Part shown: in pieces, positions 12,366-20,291 of the stretch
Numbering within the stretch: the first letter of the stretch is position 1
Layout: each line of letters begins with the position of its first letter
From: a virus
DNA: 25,714 bases
IMG/VR virus record: IMGVR_UViG_3300029267_002513
Span: 1-25,714 of that record
Strand: one strand, 5' to 3'
Program-made: the position numbers and the translations under genes
Notes under the pieces: generated by a model
Database searches by the model: none
What the model was told of the DNA's origin: nothing
Seen by the model: the letters and a program-made list of their open reading frames with translations, nothing else

Positions 12366-14734
12366 AAAAAGCAGTTATTTCAAACAGAATTTATTTAAGC
12401 TCGAATGAGCATATCTTGAAGTATCTAAAGGAACATTTGTACTATGTAATACCTTCTAAACATCCCAGGGCACTACCCGAAATTATATATGATGTTATTA
12501 AAATAAACTCTGATGTAGTGTCCATCCCTGTAGGTAGGACAGACCTAATACCTTCGAACTACGATATAGTTGATAAGCGAACATTAGCTCCAGTGGCTTT
12601 CCCTGATTTTACTTTTACTTTAAGGGATTCTCAGCAGGAAGTTTATGATATGGTAGACGATAACTACCTTATAAATGCTCAGCCTGGTTGGGGTAAAACT
12701 TTTACAGCTTTAGCTATAGCGCATAAGTTAGGCCAAAAAACACTAGTTATTGTCCACACTATATCGCTAAGGGACCAGTGGGCTAGTGAGATAAAAAAGG
12801 TATTTGGGTTTTCTCCTGATGTTATAGGAAGCGGTAAATTCGGTACTTCAACCCCTATTGTAGTATCCAATATCCAAACCCTTAGAAAGAGAGCTCTAGA
12901 AATTAGGAAAGAGTTTGGAACGGTTATAGTTGATGAATGTTTGGATTATGAGACTAGAATTAAAACTAAAGAATATGGAATTAAAAAATTAGGTGCTATA
13001 GTAAACCAAAAACTAGATTGTCATGTACAGTCTTGGAACGGTACTTCTTGGGAGTATAATAAAGTACTAAACTACTATAAAAACCCTCAAGATCTTTTTA
13101 TACATTTTAAGTTTGATAATTCTAGTACGCTAAAGGCTACTGAAAATCATAAAATTTATCAATATAAAAATGGTAAAATAGTAGAAACTCTTGCGGGAAA
13201 TCTACTAGAAGGAGATTATGTAGTTTGTAAGAAGGATAGCAAAACCACTAATTTATTGATAGGACCAGTACTTGGATTTATTCTAGGAGATGGATCACTA
13301 GCTAAAACTAAAAATAGTGTTAGGATTAAGGTAACTCATGGGCAGGATCAAAAAGAATATCTCGAGTATAAAAAGCAGTTATTAAGTAACATATGTTCTG
13401 ACGCCTCTATTGTACAGGGCAAATCAGGATTTCAGCCAAATAATCATATTTATTCTGTATCCACTCTTAGTTTCTTAGATGAAGAGGATATTCATGCAAA
13501 AGTATATGCTGGAAATAGTAGAAAAACATCTTTACCAAAATGCTTGGCCGATAAGTTAAGTATATTTGATTGGGCTATCATGTATCAAGATGATGGTTCT
13601 ATAAACAAGCATACCATAAATTTTCATCTGTACTTTGATGAGGAAGGATCTAATAATTTAATATATTCTTTAGCAAAGTTATTTGGAGTACACGCACTGT
13701 TACGCCCATATGAGAAAAACGGAAAAATTCTTAATAAGTTAGCGCTGTCCACTACTGATAGTGAAATTTTCCTACAAAAAATTAAAAACTATATACATCC
13801 AAGTATGTACTATAAGTTTGGTACTTTTGACTCTATAAAAGATACTGCTAAATTTGAAAATGATGTTAATATACCTCCAATATACTTTAAAAGCTATTCA
13901 GCTACTAAAATAGTAGAGATAGGCGTAGCAGAAGCTACTGGAGGCTATAGGTATAATATAGAAGTTGATAAAGTTCATAATTATACAGCCAATAATAAGC
14001 TGGTATCTAATTGTCATCACCTGCCCGCTTCTTCATTTAAGGAAACTGTAGACTTATTTTCTGCAAGATATAAAATAGGACTGTCCGCTACACTAGGTAG
14101 AACTGATAGAAAGGAAATGCTAATATATGATTATATCCATAAAACTAATCTAGTTAGACCACAAATCGAGAATAAGCTAACTCCGGAAATTTTAGTGCTT
14201 AACACAGATATAGAGTTTCCTTACGCAGGTAATTGGAGTACTGCTATTAATGAACTCACTTCAAATCCCGAATATATAGAAATGATAGTAGGGATTACAG
14301 AAACGCTAAAAGAAGCTGGACACAATGTCTTAGTATTAAATGATAGGGTAACTTTCTTGGAGATATGCTACGAGCTTGTACCTGACTCAATGCTCATGGT
14401 TGGTAGCTCTAAGTTTGGTAATGAAGTGATTTTAGATCGTGAATCTGCTCACGAACGGGTAGGTGACGATGTAAAAGTAATTTTTGGTACTACATCTATA
14501 TATAAGGAAGGCATAGACATACCACAACTATCTTGTATAGTTTTAACAACACCCACTAAAAATAAATTCTTACTAGAGCAGATTATAGGTAGAGCTACTA
14601 GACCTTACCCAGGGAAACTAAATCCTCTAATAGTTGATATAGCTCTTCAAGGAGCTATCGCAAAAAAACACTTGACATCCAGGCTCGATTATTATATAAT
14701 AGATAATAAATATAAAGTAAGGCATGAAAATTAA
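12362..14734 (+). CDS. Superfamily 2 DNA helicase (D10/UvsW-like) interrupted by an intein
   Basis: A 790-aa precursor; the mature helicase would be about 432 aa. Residues 1-192 carry the Q-like region (FTLRDSQQEV) and Walker A AQPGWGKT (K112). Motif II is cut in two: D191-E192, then the intein (193-550), then C551-H-H. After it come motif III GLSATL (573-578), TSIYKEGIDIPQ (motif V, about 711-722) and QIIGRATRP (motif VI, 740-748). These are the motors of ResIII/UvsW-type dsDNA translocases used in recombination and fork rescue. The position after the polymerase matches T5 D10. Without splicing the DEAH-type box cannot form, so the intein must act for the helicase to work. It starts by an ATGA overlap and has no clear ribosome binding site. 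Confidence 0.92.
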   Translation: MKKAVISNRIYLSSNEHILKYLKEHLYYVIPSKHPRALPEIIYDVIKINSDVVSIPVGRTDLIPSNYDIVDKRTLAPVAFPDFTFTLRDSQQEVYDMVDDNYLINAQPGWGKTFTALAIAHKLGQKTLVIVHTISLRDQWASEIKKVFGFSPDVIGSGKFGTSTPIVVSNIQTLRKRALEIRKEFGTVIVDECLDYETRIKTKEYGIKKLGAIVNQKLDCHVQSWNGTSWEYNKVLNYYKNPQDLFIHFKFDNSSTLKATENHKIYQYKNGKIVETLAGNLLEGDYVVCKKDSKTTNLLIGPVLGFILGDGSLAKTKNSVRIKVTHGQDQKEYLEYKKQLLSNICSDASIVQGKSGFQPNNHIYSVSTLSFLDEEDIHAKVYAGNSRKTSLPKCLADKLSIFDWAIMYQDDGSINKHTINFHLYFDEEGSNNLIYSLAKLFGVHALLRPYEKNGKILNKLALSTTDSEIFLQKIKNYIHPSMYYKFGTFDSIKDTAKFENDVNIPPIYFKSYSATKIVEIGVAEATGGYRYNIEVDKVHNYTANNKLVSNCHHLPASSFKETVDLFSARYKIGLSATLGRTDRKEMLIYDYIHKTNLVRPQIENKLTPEILVLNTDIEFPYAGNWSTAINELTSNPEYIEMIVGITETLKEAGHNVLVLNDRVTFLEICYELVPDSMLMVGSSKFGNEVILDRESAHERVGDDVKVIFGTTSIYKEGIDIPQLSCIVLTTPTKNKFLLEQIIGRATRPYPGKLNPLIVDIALQGAIAKKHLTSRLDYYIIDNKYKVRHEN
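12938..14011 (+). mobile_element. LAGLIDADG intein in the helicase DEAH box
   Basis: A 358-aa in-frame protein-splicing element (residues 193-550 of the 12362-14734 product). It starts at Cys1 (CLDYETRI, block A), has a TENHKIY block B, and ends VDKVHNYTANNKLVSN (blocks F and G) before the +1 Cys of CHHLP. Two LAGLIDADG motifs, GFILGDGS (about 305-312) and WAIMYQDDGS (about 404-413), with acidic residues, mark a homing endonuclease. The insertion lies between Glu and Cys of the Walker B box, a conserved site favoured by inteins. The penultimate residue is Ser (S549) rather than the usual His. By eye it is more AT-rich than the flanking helicase, consistent with separate origin. Confidence 0.93.
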
Positions 14735-15080
14735 ATTCTACAGCTACAAGTTCTTAGACTTCAAAGCGAGGGGTAATCATGGAGTATTGTTGAAACTGTT
14801 TTTTGATGCTAGAACCAAATACCCAAAAGCCCACTCATTTATTATAAACCAAAAGTTGTTATATGACAACCCACTCAATGCCATAGATTCTGAAAGGTGT
14901 ATGTATCTGTACCTCGCATCCTTTAGAAGCTACTATAGCTATTCGGAAGAGGGCATAGATTATGTACCATTAGACCTAGCGGCGATACACGCAAACTACA
15001 ACGCAATTAGACTTAACAGACTACTAGAAATACGCAAAAACAAACTATACTTTAAATACGAGGTAAAAAACAATGGCTAA
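14724..15080 (+). CDS. Hypothetical protein (118 aa)
   Basis: Function unknown. A basic, Tyr-rich soluble protein starting MKIKFYSYKFLDFKARGNHG. The start has GTAAGG upstream and overlaps the helicase gene by 11 bases; its end overlaps the next gene by eight. It occupies the place of T5 D11 between the D10-like helicase and the recombination genes, but I cannot establish sequence relationship. Small size and packing suggest a replication accessory role. Confidence 0.7.
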   Translation: MKIKFYSYKFLDFKARGNHGVLLKLFFDARTKYPKAHSFIINQKLLYDNPLNAIDSERCMYLYLASFRSYYSYSEEGIDYVPLDLAAIHANYNAIRLNRLLEIRKNKLYFKYEVKNNG

Positions 15081-15732
15081 AAAATTCGGTGAAACAGCAG
15101 GTGAAGCAAAGCGTCGTGAACTAGATTTCTACAACTTTAAGATGGGCGAGAATCGCCTAAGACTGGTTGGAGGTATTCTACCGCGATATACCTACTGGAG
15201 AAAGCCTAATATTGAAGGTGTGGGACAGATTCCTATTGAGTGTCTATCCTTCAATCGTGATAAGGAAGTATTCGACAACGCAGATCCTGATGTATACCTA
15301 GAATTTTTCCCAAATGAAAAATGTACTTGGGGCTACCTAAGCCTAGCACTGGCTGAAGATGGGAAGCTGTATGTTGTTTCTCACAAAAAGAAGTTATTTG
15401 GGCAGATTGAAAAAGCTGCTAAGACTCTTGGGGACCCAACGGACCCGGATGCAGGCTGGGAAGTAGTATTTACTAAAGAGAAGACCGGCCCTAAAGCATA
15501 CAATATTGAGTATTCTCTGGATGTACTAAACTGCAAGGAACGGCCACTAACTGATGCAGAAAAGGAGCTAGTAGATAATAGTCCATCTATTGATGACCTA
15601 TTCCCCCGTCCAACTGCTGACGAGCTGCGAGAAAATATTAGACGTGCCTTTTTCTCAGCAAAAGACGAGGACGGCTCTACTGATGATGATGCGGCTGCTG
15701 AATTTGAAGAGGGTGCTGATAAACCCTTCTAA
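15073..15732 (+). CDS. Putative single-stranded DNA-binding protein
   Basis: A 219-aa protein with a basic N terminus (MAKKFGETAGEAKRREL), a core with YTYWRKPN and an IECLSFNRDKEVF stretch typical of OB-type ssDNA-binding proteins of phages, and a strongly acidic tail (about 195-219) ending DKPF. An acidic tail ending in Pro-Phe is the hallmark of SSB proteins, where it recruits replication partners. Its place among replication genes supports this. Its codon use is less AT-rich than that of its neighbours, in line with high expression. GAGGT precedes the ATG, and a hairpin follows the stop. The family match is by pattern only, so a related coating protein is possible. Confidence 0.7.
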   Translation: MAKKFGETAGEAKRRELDFYNFKMGENRLRLVGGILPRYTYWRKPNIEGVGQIPIECLSFNRDKEVFDNADPDVYLEFFPNEKCTWGYLSLALAEDGKLYVVSHKKKLFGQIEKAAKTLGDPTDPDAGWEVVFTKEKTGPKAYNIEYSLDVLNCKERPLTDAEKELVDNSPSIDDLFPRPTADELRENIRRAFFSAKDEDGSTDDDAAAEFEEGADKPF

Positions 15733-15743
15733 ATAGTACATAA

Positions 15744-15775
15744 GGGGCAAACTTTGTAGGTTTGCCCCTATTTGT
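15744..15775 (+). terminator. Hairpin terminator after the SSB-like gene
   Basis: GGGGCAAAC (15744-15752) and GTTTGCCCC (15760-15768) form a nine-pair stem with a seven-base loop. An imperfect T-rich tract (TATTTGT) follows, so it probably terminates partially and lowers transcription into the SbcD-like gene. Confidence 0.75.
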
Positions 15776-15790
15776 GTGTGTGAGGCATTT

Positions 15791-16735
15791 ATGAAAATAC
15801 TATTTACTGCTGATTTACACCTAAAGCTAAATGTCCCAAAAATACCTAATGAGTGGCAAGCCAATAGATACAGGATGTTAGGGGATGAATTAGCTAAACT
15901 TGTGGCTCAGGATAATATAGAACTTGTAGTGCTGGGTGGGGATATTTTTGATAAAAAGCCCGCTATCGAAGAAATAGCATTATTGTTTAACTCTATTTTA
16001 GTAAAAATAACTAAAACTCCAATATTTATTTTTGATGGAAACCATGAAGCTACTAAAAAAGGCAAAACCTTTTTAACCTCATTAAAAGAGTTTATTACTC
16101 CTAATACCACTATCTTTGATGACATTTACTTAGGGTCGGATTTCGATATAATCCCATATACTAGATTAAAAAACTTTGACCCAATTAAGCACCATAAAAA
16201 TAACCTTCTATTTACGCATGTCCGTGGAGCAATACCACCTCACGTCACTCCTGAAATTGATTTAGATAAATTTAATGGATGGAAGCTAGTACTAGCCGGC
16301 GATCTTCATGCTCACTCTAATTCCCAACGAAACATCGTGTATCCAGGCTCCCCTCTAACCACTAGCTTTCATAGGACTTCAGTTAAGACTGGAGTTATAA
16401 TTATCGACTCAGATTCTCTAGAGTGGGAGTGGAGAGAATTAAAGCTACCGCAACTAATTAGAAAGCGGGTATCCTCAGAAGAAGATATGGTACCTTCTGA
16501 TAAGTTTGACCACATTATATACGAGCTAGAAGGTAACATAGACTCATTAGCCAACATAACTAATACGGATCTTTTAGATAAAAAGATAATTGTTAAAAAT
16601 ACTAAAGCCACTTTAGATGTAGCTGAGGCTGATTTGCTGGATACAGCAACTATTTATTGGTATGAAGTACTTGGATTAGATGGTGATTTAATAACTAAAC
16701 TCACCACAGAATTGAAAGATTCGCTCACGGTATAG
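15791..16735 (+). CDS. SbcD/Mre11-like exonuclease (T5 D12 / T4 gp47 type)
   Basis: A 314-aa calcineurin-like nuclease, the catalytic partner of the SbcC-like ATPase encoded next. Metal ligands appear as D8-x-H10, GGD51, GN84-H85-E, H144 (FTHVRG) and GD-x-H174-A-H176. After about residue 190 come a capping domain and an acidic C-terminal region that would contact the ATPase. The frame is open from 15776, but the ATG at 15791 has GAGG six bases upstream and lies beyond the terminator hairpin. Ten bases separate it from the SbcC-like gene. Complexes of this type act in recombination-dependent replication and end processing. Confidence 0.88.
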   Translation: MKILFTADLHLKLNVPKIPNEWQANRYRMLGDELAKLVAQDNIELVVLGGDIFDKKPAIEEIALLFNSILVKITKTPIFIFDGNHEATKKGKTFLTSLKEFITPNTTIFDDIYLGSDFDIIPYTRLKNFDPIKHHKNNLLFTHVRGAIPPHVTPEIDLDKFNGWKLVLAGDLHAHSNSQRNIVYPGSPLTTSFHRTSVKTGVIIIDSDSLEWEWRELKLPQLIRKRVSSEEDMVPSDKFDHIIYELEGNIDSLANITNTDLLDKKIIVKNTKATLDVAEADLLDTATIYWYEVLGLDGDLITKLTTELKDSLTV

Positions 16736-16745
16736 GGGATACAAG

Positions 16746-18545
16746 ATGATAACATTAAAAAGACTAGAGTGGGATAATTGGTTTTCCTACGGTAGCGGGA
16801 ATAAGTTAGATTTATCAAACTCAAAGCTAACTCAAATTAAAGGGAAGAATGGTAGCGGCAAAACCTCAATACCTCTGATAATAGAGGAAGTATTATTTGG
16901 TAGAAATTTTAGAAATATAAAAAAGCCAAATATACCAAACAGAAATATAAAGAAGCCAGTATTGTCAGCAAGCCTATTTCTAGAGGTTGACGAGCTAGAT
17001 ATTGAAATTAGACTTAAACGAGCATCTTCTCTATCCTTAAATCTAGTAGTAGATGGGAAAGATATTTCATCACATACTTCTAGTGCTACATATAAAACTA
17101 TAGAAAACTTGCTAGGTATAGATTATTTAACGTTTTCGCAGATAGTCTACCAATCGTCTACTACAGGCCTAAAATTTCTAACTGATACTGATTCTAACAG
17201 AAAGAAATTTTTAATAAACCTGTTAAACTTGGATGAATATGTTAAAGTATTTAACACGTTTAAGGATAAAACTAAACAGTTAAATAATGAGATTATGAAG
17301 TTAGAGGGGTCGTGTGAGTCCATATTAGAGTGGATTAAAAGAGCTAAGAGTAAAAATCTTAATAAGCTGTCTCCTGTAGAAGTACCTAAAAAGCCGAAAG
17401 ATGCCGAGGATAGATTAGTAGATATTAGATCAAAGCTAGAGTCAATATCTACAGAAAACAGAAGAATAGCCATAAATAACAAATACAAAGAGCTACTTGA
17501 TAAAATACCTTCTGATATGCTATCTAAGAAGATTCAAGAAGTGGACGAAAATACTTCGGAAGAATTAAAAAAGAACGTAGCCCGCCTACAGGCGGAGATA
17601 AAGCTAGAGTTAAATAAAGTACAAAAACTAGAGAAACTGGACGCAGTGTGTCCCACCTGTATGCAAGAAATAGATACCGAAGTACAGCAATCGCTGCTAG
17701 ATAAATCAAGAGAGATTATTGAGAGCAACGATGAGGAAATAAAAAGGCTGGTGAAGGAACTAGACCTCCTTATTGAGATAACAAAATCTAATAGGGAAAT
17801 TAAAAAATACCAGAATGAATTTATTACAATAAAAAATAGTATTGACTATACTTTACCAGAAACTACATATTCAGAAAAGGATTTAGAGGATGAGTATGAT
17901 AAAATGTCAGCTAAGCTGGCTAAGATAGATATGCTAATTAAGGAAGCTACTGCACACAATACTAAAGTAGCTGAAAATAATTCAAGAGTAGATATTATAA
18001 AAGAACAACTAGAAGAGCATGAAAATCAGCTAGAGCTTGCCAGAAATAACTTAAATAATCTTAAAGAGCAGTATAATAAAGCTGATATTATTAAGAAGAC
18101 ATTCTCTACCAACGGGGTAATAAGCTATAAAATAGAATCTATCATCAAAGAACTAGAAGATCAGATTAACAACTACCTACAAGCGCTTTCTCGTGGTAGG
18201 TTTCAACTTGAATTCAGCGTTGCGGGAGAAAAGTTAAACATTAGCATTATTGATGAAGGTAATAAGGTAGATATTCAAGAACTCTCGGCAGGAGAGCTAT
18301 CAAAAGTCAATGCCTCCACCCTTCTAGCAATTCGTAGACTATTGTCTGCTATATCAAAAACAAGTATCAATATACTGTTTTTAGACGAGATAATGGGGGT
18401 CTTAGATAGTGAAGGTCAAGAACTGCTGATTGAGGTTTTATTAAATGAAAATAGCCTAAATACTTTTCTAGTATCACACGACTACTCTCACCCTCTACTA
18501 GAGTACGTACAGATTGAACGCGTACAAGGATTATCAAAACTATGA
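16746..18545 (+). CDS. SbcC/Rad50-like recombination ATPase (T5 D13 / T4 gp46 type)
   Basis: A 599-aa SMC-like ATPase. The N-terminal half of the head has Walker A GKNGSGKT (33-40). A long charged coiled coil (about 170-460) is broken by a zinc-hook C302-P-T-C305 at its middle, where two molecules join. The C-terminal half has the ABC signature LSAGE (513-517), Walker B ILFLD547-E548 and the switch histidine in VSHDYSH. It forms a complex with the SbcD-like nuclease encoded just upstream and drives end resection or hairpin cleavage. AGGGGAT precedes the ATG and the stop overlaps the next start (ATGA). Confidence 0.93.
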   Translation: MITLKRLEWDNWFSYGSGNKLDLSNSKLTQIKGKNGSGKTSIPLIIEEVLFGRNFRNIKKPNIPNRNIKKPVLSASLFLEVDELDIEIRLKRASSLSLNLVVDGKDISSHTSSATYKTIENLLGIDYLTFSQIVYQSSTTGLKFLTDTDSNRKKFLINLLNLDEYVKVFNTFKDKTKQLNNEIMKLEGSCESILEWIKRAKSKNLNKLSPVEVPKKPKDAEDRLVDIRSKLESISTENRRIAINNKYKELLDKIPSDMLSKKIQEVDENTSEELKKNVARLQAEIKLELNKVQKLEKLDAVCPTCMQEIDTEVQQSLLDKSREIIESNDEEIKRLVKELDLLIEITKSNREIKKYQNEFITIKNSIDYTLPETTYSEKDLEDEYDKMSAKLAKIDMLIKEATAHNTKVAENNSRVDIIKEQLEEHENQLELARNNLNNLKEQYNKADIIKKTFSTNGVISYKIESIIKELEDQINNYLQALSRGRFQLEFSVAGEKLNISIIDEGNKVDIQELSAGELSKVNASTLLAIRRLLSAISKTSINILFLDEIMGVLDSEGQELLIEVLLNENSLNTFLVSHDYSHPLLEYVQIERVQGLSKL

Positions 18546-19000
18546 CTTCAGCTTCAAAATTAAAAGGAAATAGAGCAGAGATGCAGGTTAGAGATTTGCT
18601 AAGGCGGCACACAGGATACGCATGGGAACGCGTACCAGGATCGGGAGCCCTTCAAGCAGATCACGACCTTAAGGGCGACTTGTATATCCCAAAGTATAAC
18701 AATGTTTGCTGTATTGAAGTTAAGCACTATAAAGACGATCAGCTTACCTCTAAAATCCTAACAGACAAAACGCCGATACTGGTAAAATGGTGGGATCAGA
18801 CAATTAGAGAAGCGGGCGAAGTGGATAAGATACCTCTACTAATCTTTAAGAAAGATAGAGGTAAATTCTTCTTAGCATTACAAAAGATATTTATAGATAC
18901 AATCAATAGTAGATACATTTACTATTCAGAAAAAGAGATCCTAATAACTTTACTAGAACCTTGGCTTATCCATAATAATGATTGGTTTTGGGTGGAATAA
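18542..19000 (+). CDS. PD-(D/E)xK nuclease, putative Holliday junction resolvase (T5 D14 position)
   Basis: A 152-aa nuclease. KGNRAE13 at the start of a helix, RVPGSGALQADHDLKGD46 and C-C-I-E59-V-K61 form the PD-(D/E)xK core (E13, D46, E59, K61), as in Hjc-like resolvases and phage junction nucleases. The place between SbcC-like and flap nuclease genes fits a role in resolving recombination or replication intermediates. No junction specificity can be shown from sequence; a restriction-type or repair nuclease is the alternative. It overlaps the SbcC-like stop (ATGA) and shares one base with the next start (TAATG). Confidence 0.8.
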   Translation: MTSASKLKGNRAEMQVRDLLRRHTGYAWERVPGSGALQADHDLKGDLYIPKYNNVCCIEVKHYKDDQLTSKILTDKTPILVKWWDQTIREAGEVDKIPLLIFKKDRGKFFLALQKIFIDTINSRYIYYSEKEILITLLEPWLIHNNDWFWVE

Positions 19001-19839
19001 TGGCTAAAAACTTTAATGAAATAGGTAATTTAGGTGGAGATAGCCTCCTTATTGTTGACGGGCTAAACTTAGCTTTTAGATTTAAGTATGCTAAAAAGAA
19101 AACGTTCGCAGAAGAATATTGTGGTACTGTAGCTTCGCTGGCTAAATCATATAAAGCTAAAAAAGTTATCATATTAACTGATAAGGGCTCCTCTTTTAGA
19201 CGCGGGATACTAGAATCCTATAAAGTAGCGAGACGAGAAAAAGCAGAAAGTCAAACAGAAGAAGAAAAGCAGGAAATGGAGGAGTTCTTTAATGAGTTTA
19301 ACAACAATACAGTTGAAAAGCTAATTGAAGAATATGAATATACTGTGTTGGGCTATCCCGGTGTAGAGGCAGACGATATTGCAGCCTATATATCTAAAAC
19401 GCAGGTTAGTAAATATGAACATATCTGGCTTATATCCTCAGACAAGGACTGGGATCTGCTAATCAACCCTAAAGTATCTAGATTTTCATATGTAACTAGA
19501 AAGGAGATTACATATCATAATTGGAGCGAACATTATAATTATGATATTGAGCAGCATATAAGTATTAAAGTACTAATGGGTGACTCCGGGGATAGCGTCC
19601 CTGGCGTACCAGGTGTCGGGCCTAAAAGAGCTGAGGAGCTAGTTGCAAAATACGGAAATGCTTTAGAGTTATACGATAATCTACCCTTAAAAGGTAAAGC
19701 TAAATACATTCAAAACTTAAATGAATTTGGTGATAATATTATGCTTAACTATATGCTGATGGATCTTCCTACATATTGTGAAGATGCGATTGGCAATGAA
19801 TATTTAAAACAATTAGACGAGGTATTAAATAATGTTTGA
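19000..19839 (+). CDS. 5'-3' exonuclease / flap endonuclease (T5 D15-like)
   Basis: A 279-aa FEN-type nuclease that removes RNA primers and 5' flaps and supplies the 5' nuclease missing from the polymerase. Metal-binding acids lie in LIVD20-GLN, LTD61-KG, E123-A-D125-D126, SSD148-K-D150 and GD195-SGD198. The helix-three-turn-helix DNA grip follows as VPGVPGVGPKRAEEL (200-214). The open frame extends to 18982, but the ATG at 19000 overlaps the preceding TAA and has GGTGGA upstream. It overlaps the dUTPase gene by eight bases. Confidence 0.93.
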   Translation: MAKNFNEIGNLGGDSLLIVDGLNLAFRFKYAKKKTFAEEYCGTVASLAKSYKAKKVIILTDKGSSFRRGILESYKVARREKAESQTEEEKQEMEEFFNEFNNNTVEKLIEEYEYTVLGYPGVEADDIAAYISKTQVSKYEHIWLISSDKDWDLLINPKVSRFSYVTRKEITYHNWSEHYNYDIEQHISIKVLMGDSGDSVPGVPGVGPKRAEELVAKYGNALELYDNLPLKGKAKYIQNLNEFGDNIMLNYMLMDLPTYCEDAIGNEYLKQLDEVLNNV

Positions 19840-20290
19840 TGTATCAAACCCCCCGCTCCCTATACATATAGTGTATACTAGTCCTAAAATTAAGGAACTG
19901 GGTTTAGCTAGAGCCTATCCTAGTTCTGCTGGTTTAGATTTACGAACTACTGAAGAAATAAATATCAGCCCTGGAAGGATTCAAAAAGTTGATACAGGAA
20001 TAAAGCTGGCTATTCCTACAGGATTTGCGGGGTTTATATTTCCCCGTAGCGGAATAGCTTCTAAAACAGGAATAGTATTAGCTAACACAGTTGGTATTAT
20101 TGATCCAGAATATAGGGGGCCAATAATTTGTGCATTGAAGAATACGAGCCAGATGCCAAGGTATTTATCGAGATACTCTAAAGTAGCGCAGCTGGTTATT
20201 ATGCCAATAGAATATACTAATCTAGTAGAGGTAGAAGAACTACCAGAGAGTTTAAGGGGGTCAAATGGCTTCGGCTCTACAGGAGTATAA
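19832..20290 (+). CDS. dut: dUTPase (trimeric type)
   Basis: A 152-aa dUTP pyrophosphatase that turns dUTP into dUMP, keeping uracil out of phage DNA and feeding dTMP synthesis. All five family motifs are present: SAGLDLR (32-38), PRSG (71-74), the nucleotide-binding GIVLANTVGIIDPEYRG (80-96), KVAQLVI (117-123) and the C-terminal RGSNGFGSTG (142-151). The length is normal. GAGGT precedes the start, which lies inside the end of the flap nuclease gene. Confidence 0.96.
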   Translation: MFDVSNPPLPIHIVYTSPKIKELGLARAYPSSAGLDLRTTEEINISPGRIQKVDTGIKLAIPTGFAGFIFPRSGIASKTGIVLANTVGIIDPEYRGPIICALKNTSQMPRYLSRYSKVAQLVIMPIEYTNLVEVEELPESLRGSNGFGSTGV

Positions 20291-20291
20291 T

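Noticed and set aside
12938-14011. Intein region as a separate homing endonuclease gene
   Set aside because: It is in frame with the helicase on both sides, with splice-junction residues Cys1, Asn and +1 Cys.
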